NCBI GenBank assembly: GCA_028690055.1
Contig: JAQVBZ010000008.1
Span: 1-57,220, forward strand
Reading direction: 5' to 3'
From: Minisyncoccota bacterium
GTDB taxonomy: Bacteria; Patescibacteriota; Minisyncoccia; JAHIHE01; JAGLIN01
DNA: 57,220 bases
The notes under the pieces were generated by a model, which was not told the DNA's origin, ran no database searches, and worked only from the letters and a program-made list of their open reading frames with translations. Positions 57,133 through 57,220 of this stretch are shown here, piece by piece (position 1 is the first letter of the stretch; each line of letters starts with the position of its first letter). The position numbers were made by a program, and so were the translations under genes.

Positions 57133-57220
57133 CTGCCTGGAAGAAATCAAAGAAACCCTACAAACAAAAAAGAAGAAGATATAGCTTTCAAACGAGTGCC
57201 ATTCAGAATCATATTGAGAA
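57133..57220 (+). CDS. Start of an unidentified gene, possible CTG start, cut by the window edge
   Basis: GGTG (57124-57127) is followed after 5 nt by CTG and an open frame LPGRNQRNPTNKKEEDIAFK that continues to the window end. No ATG occurs in the last 100 bp. The N-terminus is basic and polar. A CTG start is unusual, so the call is tentative. Confidence 0.25.
   Translation, partial: MPGRNQRNPTNKKEEDIAFKRVPFRIILR

Noticed and set aside
1-57220. tRNA genes, rRNA genes and CRISPR arrays
   Set aside because: No T-loop/acceptor pairing, rRNA stretch or regularly spaced direct repeat was found by eye; a tRNAscan or Infernal run would be decisive.

Overview
The window looks like a chromosomal segment of a Candidate Phyla Radiation bacterium (Patescibacteria/Parcubacteria-like; a Moranbacteria-type lineage is my guess from overall gene style, not from a marker search). 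The reasons are the small core genes in loosely ordered housekeeping sets, many starts without a Shine-Dalgarno sequence, a ComEC protein split into two genes, a very short SMC, an rpsP-khpA-trmD run without rimM, many small membrane proteins of unknown function, and intergenic regions packed with palindromic repeats. TAA, TAG and TGA all end recognisable genes here, so the code is the standard one. No rRNA, tRNA or CRISPR array was found.

Layout. 1-3.3 kb: tail of an IS30-type transposase, glnA with a hairpin-rich leader, and a secreted thermonuclease-like protein. 3.3-12.2 kb: an accessory region with a membrane-anchored protein of unknown function, a zinc-ribbon plus PD-(D/E)XK-like protein, a four-helix membrane protein coupled to a fused double ATP-grasp ligase, a YunG-like protein, a NADAR-like protein and a DUF2090 aldolase-like protein. 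12.4-18.5 kb: Hsp20, an exported protein, AlkD, small membrane proteins, an ECF sigma factor with its membrane partner, and an exported three-repeat protein. 18.5-23.7 kb: repeats, an aminotransferase broken by one stop codon, and an island of small unknown proteins that use strong promoters, AGGAG ribosome sites, TTG starts and terminator-bearing leaders. Two of those leaders are homologous. 23.7-31.4 kb: a prephenate dehydratase-like protein, topA, a GIY-YIG protein between two sister palindromic repeats, dprA, pth and an LCP ligase, nearly all on the minus strand. 31.5-41.6 kb: small membrane proteins, lepB, twin flavin reductases, hisS, a HIT protein, rpsU, yqeY, an HD protein, ybeY, dgkA, ftsA and ftsZ. 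41.7-49.1 kb: an nrdD lacking its glycyl-radical end, nrdG, a DUF167 gene, the split comEC pair and ndk. 49.1-57.2 kb: mini-smc, accessory small genes (one with an in-frame TGA), rpsP, khpA, trmD, gpmI, an HD protein and the start of a further transcript.

How the genes fit together. DprA, the ComEC channel and its separate metallo-beta-lactamase part suggest DNA uptake. FtsA and FtsZ form the division core. The LCP protein, DgkA-like kinase and signal peptidase serve the cell envelope. NrdD with NrdG would make deoxynucleotides anaerobically, but NrdD as encoded here lacks the radical site. HisS, S16, S21, TrmD, Pth, YbeY, YqeY and KhpA serve translation and RNA metabolism.

Most striking points: the homologous terminator/antiterminator leaders at 21.7 and 23.0 kb; a 172-bp hairpin-rich repeat at 18.6 and 43.6 kb; the truncated NrdD next to that repeat; the hinge-less SMC; two otherwise well-formed genes each with a single in-frame stop; and a 31-codon membrane peptide with a good promoter and ribosome site but an ATA in the start position.
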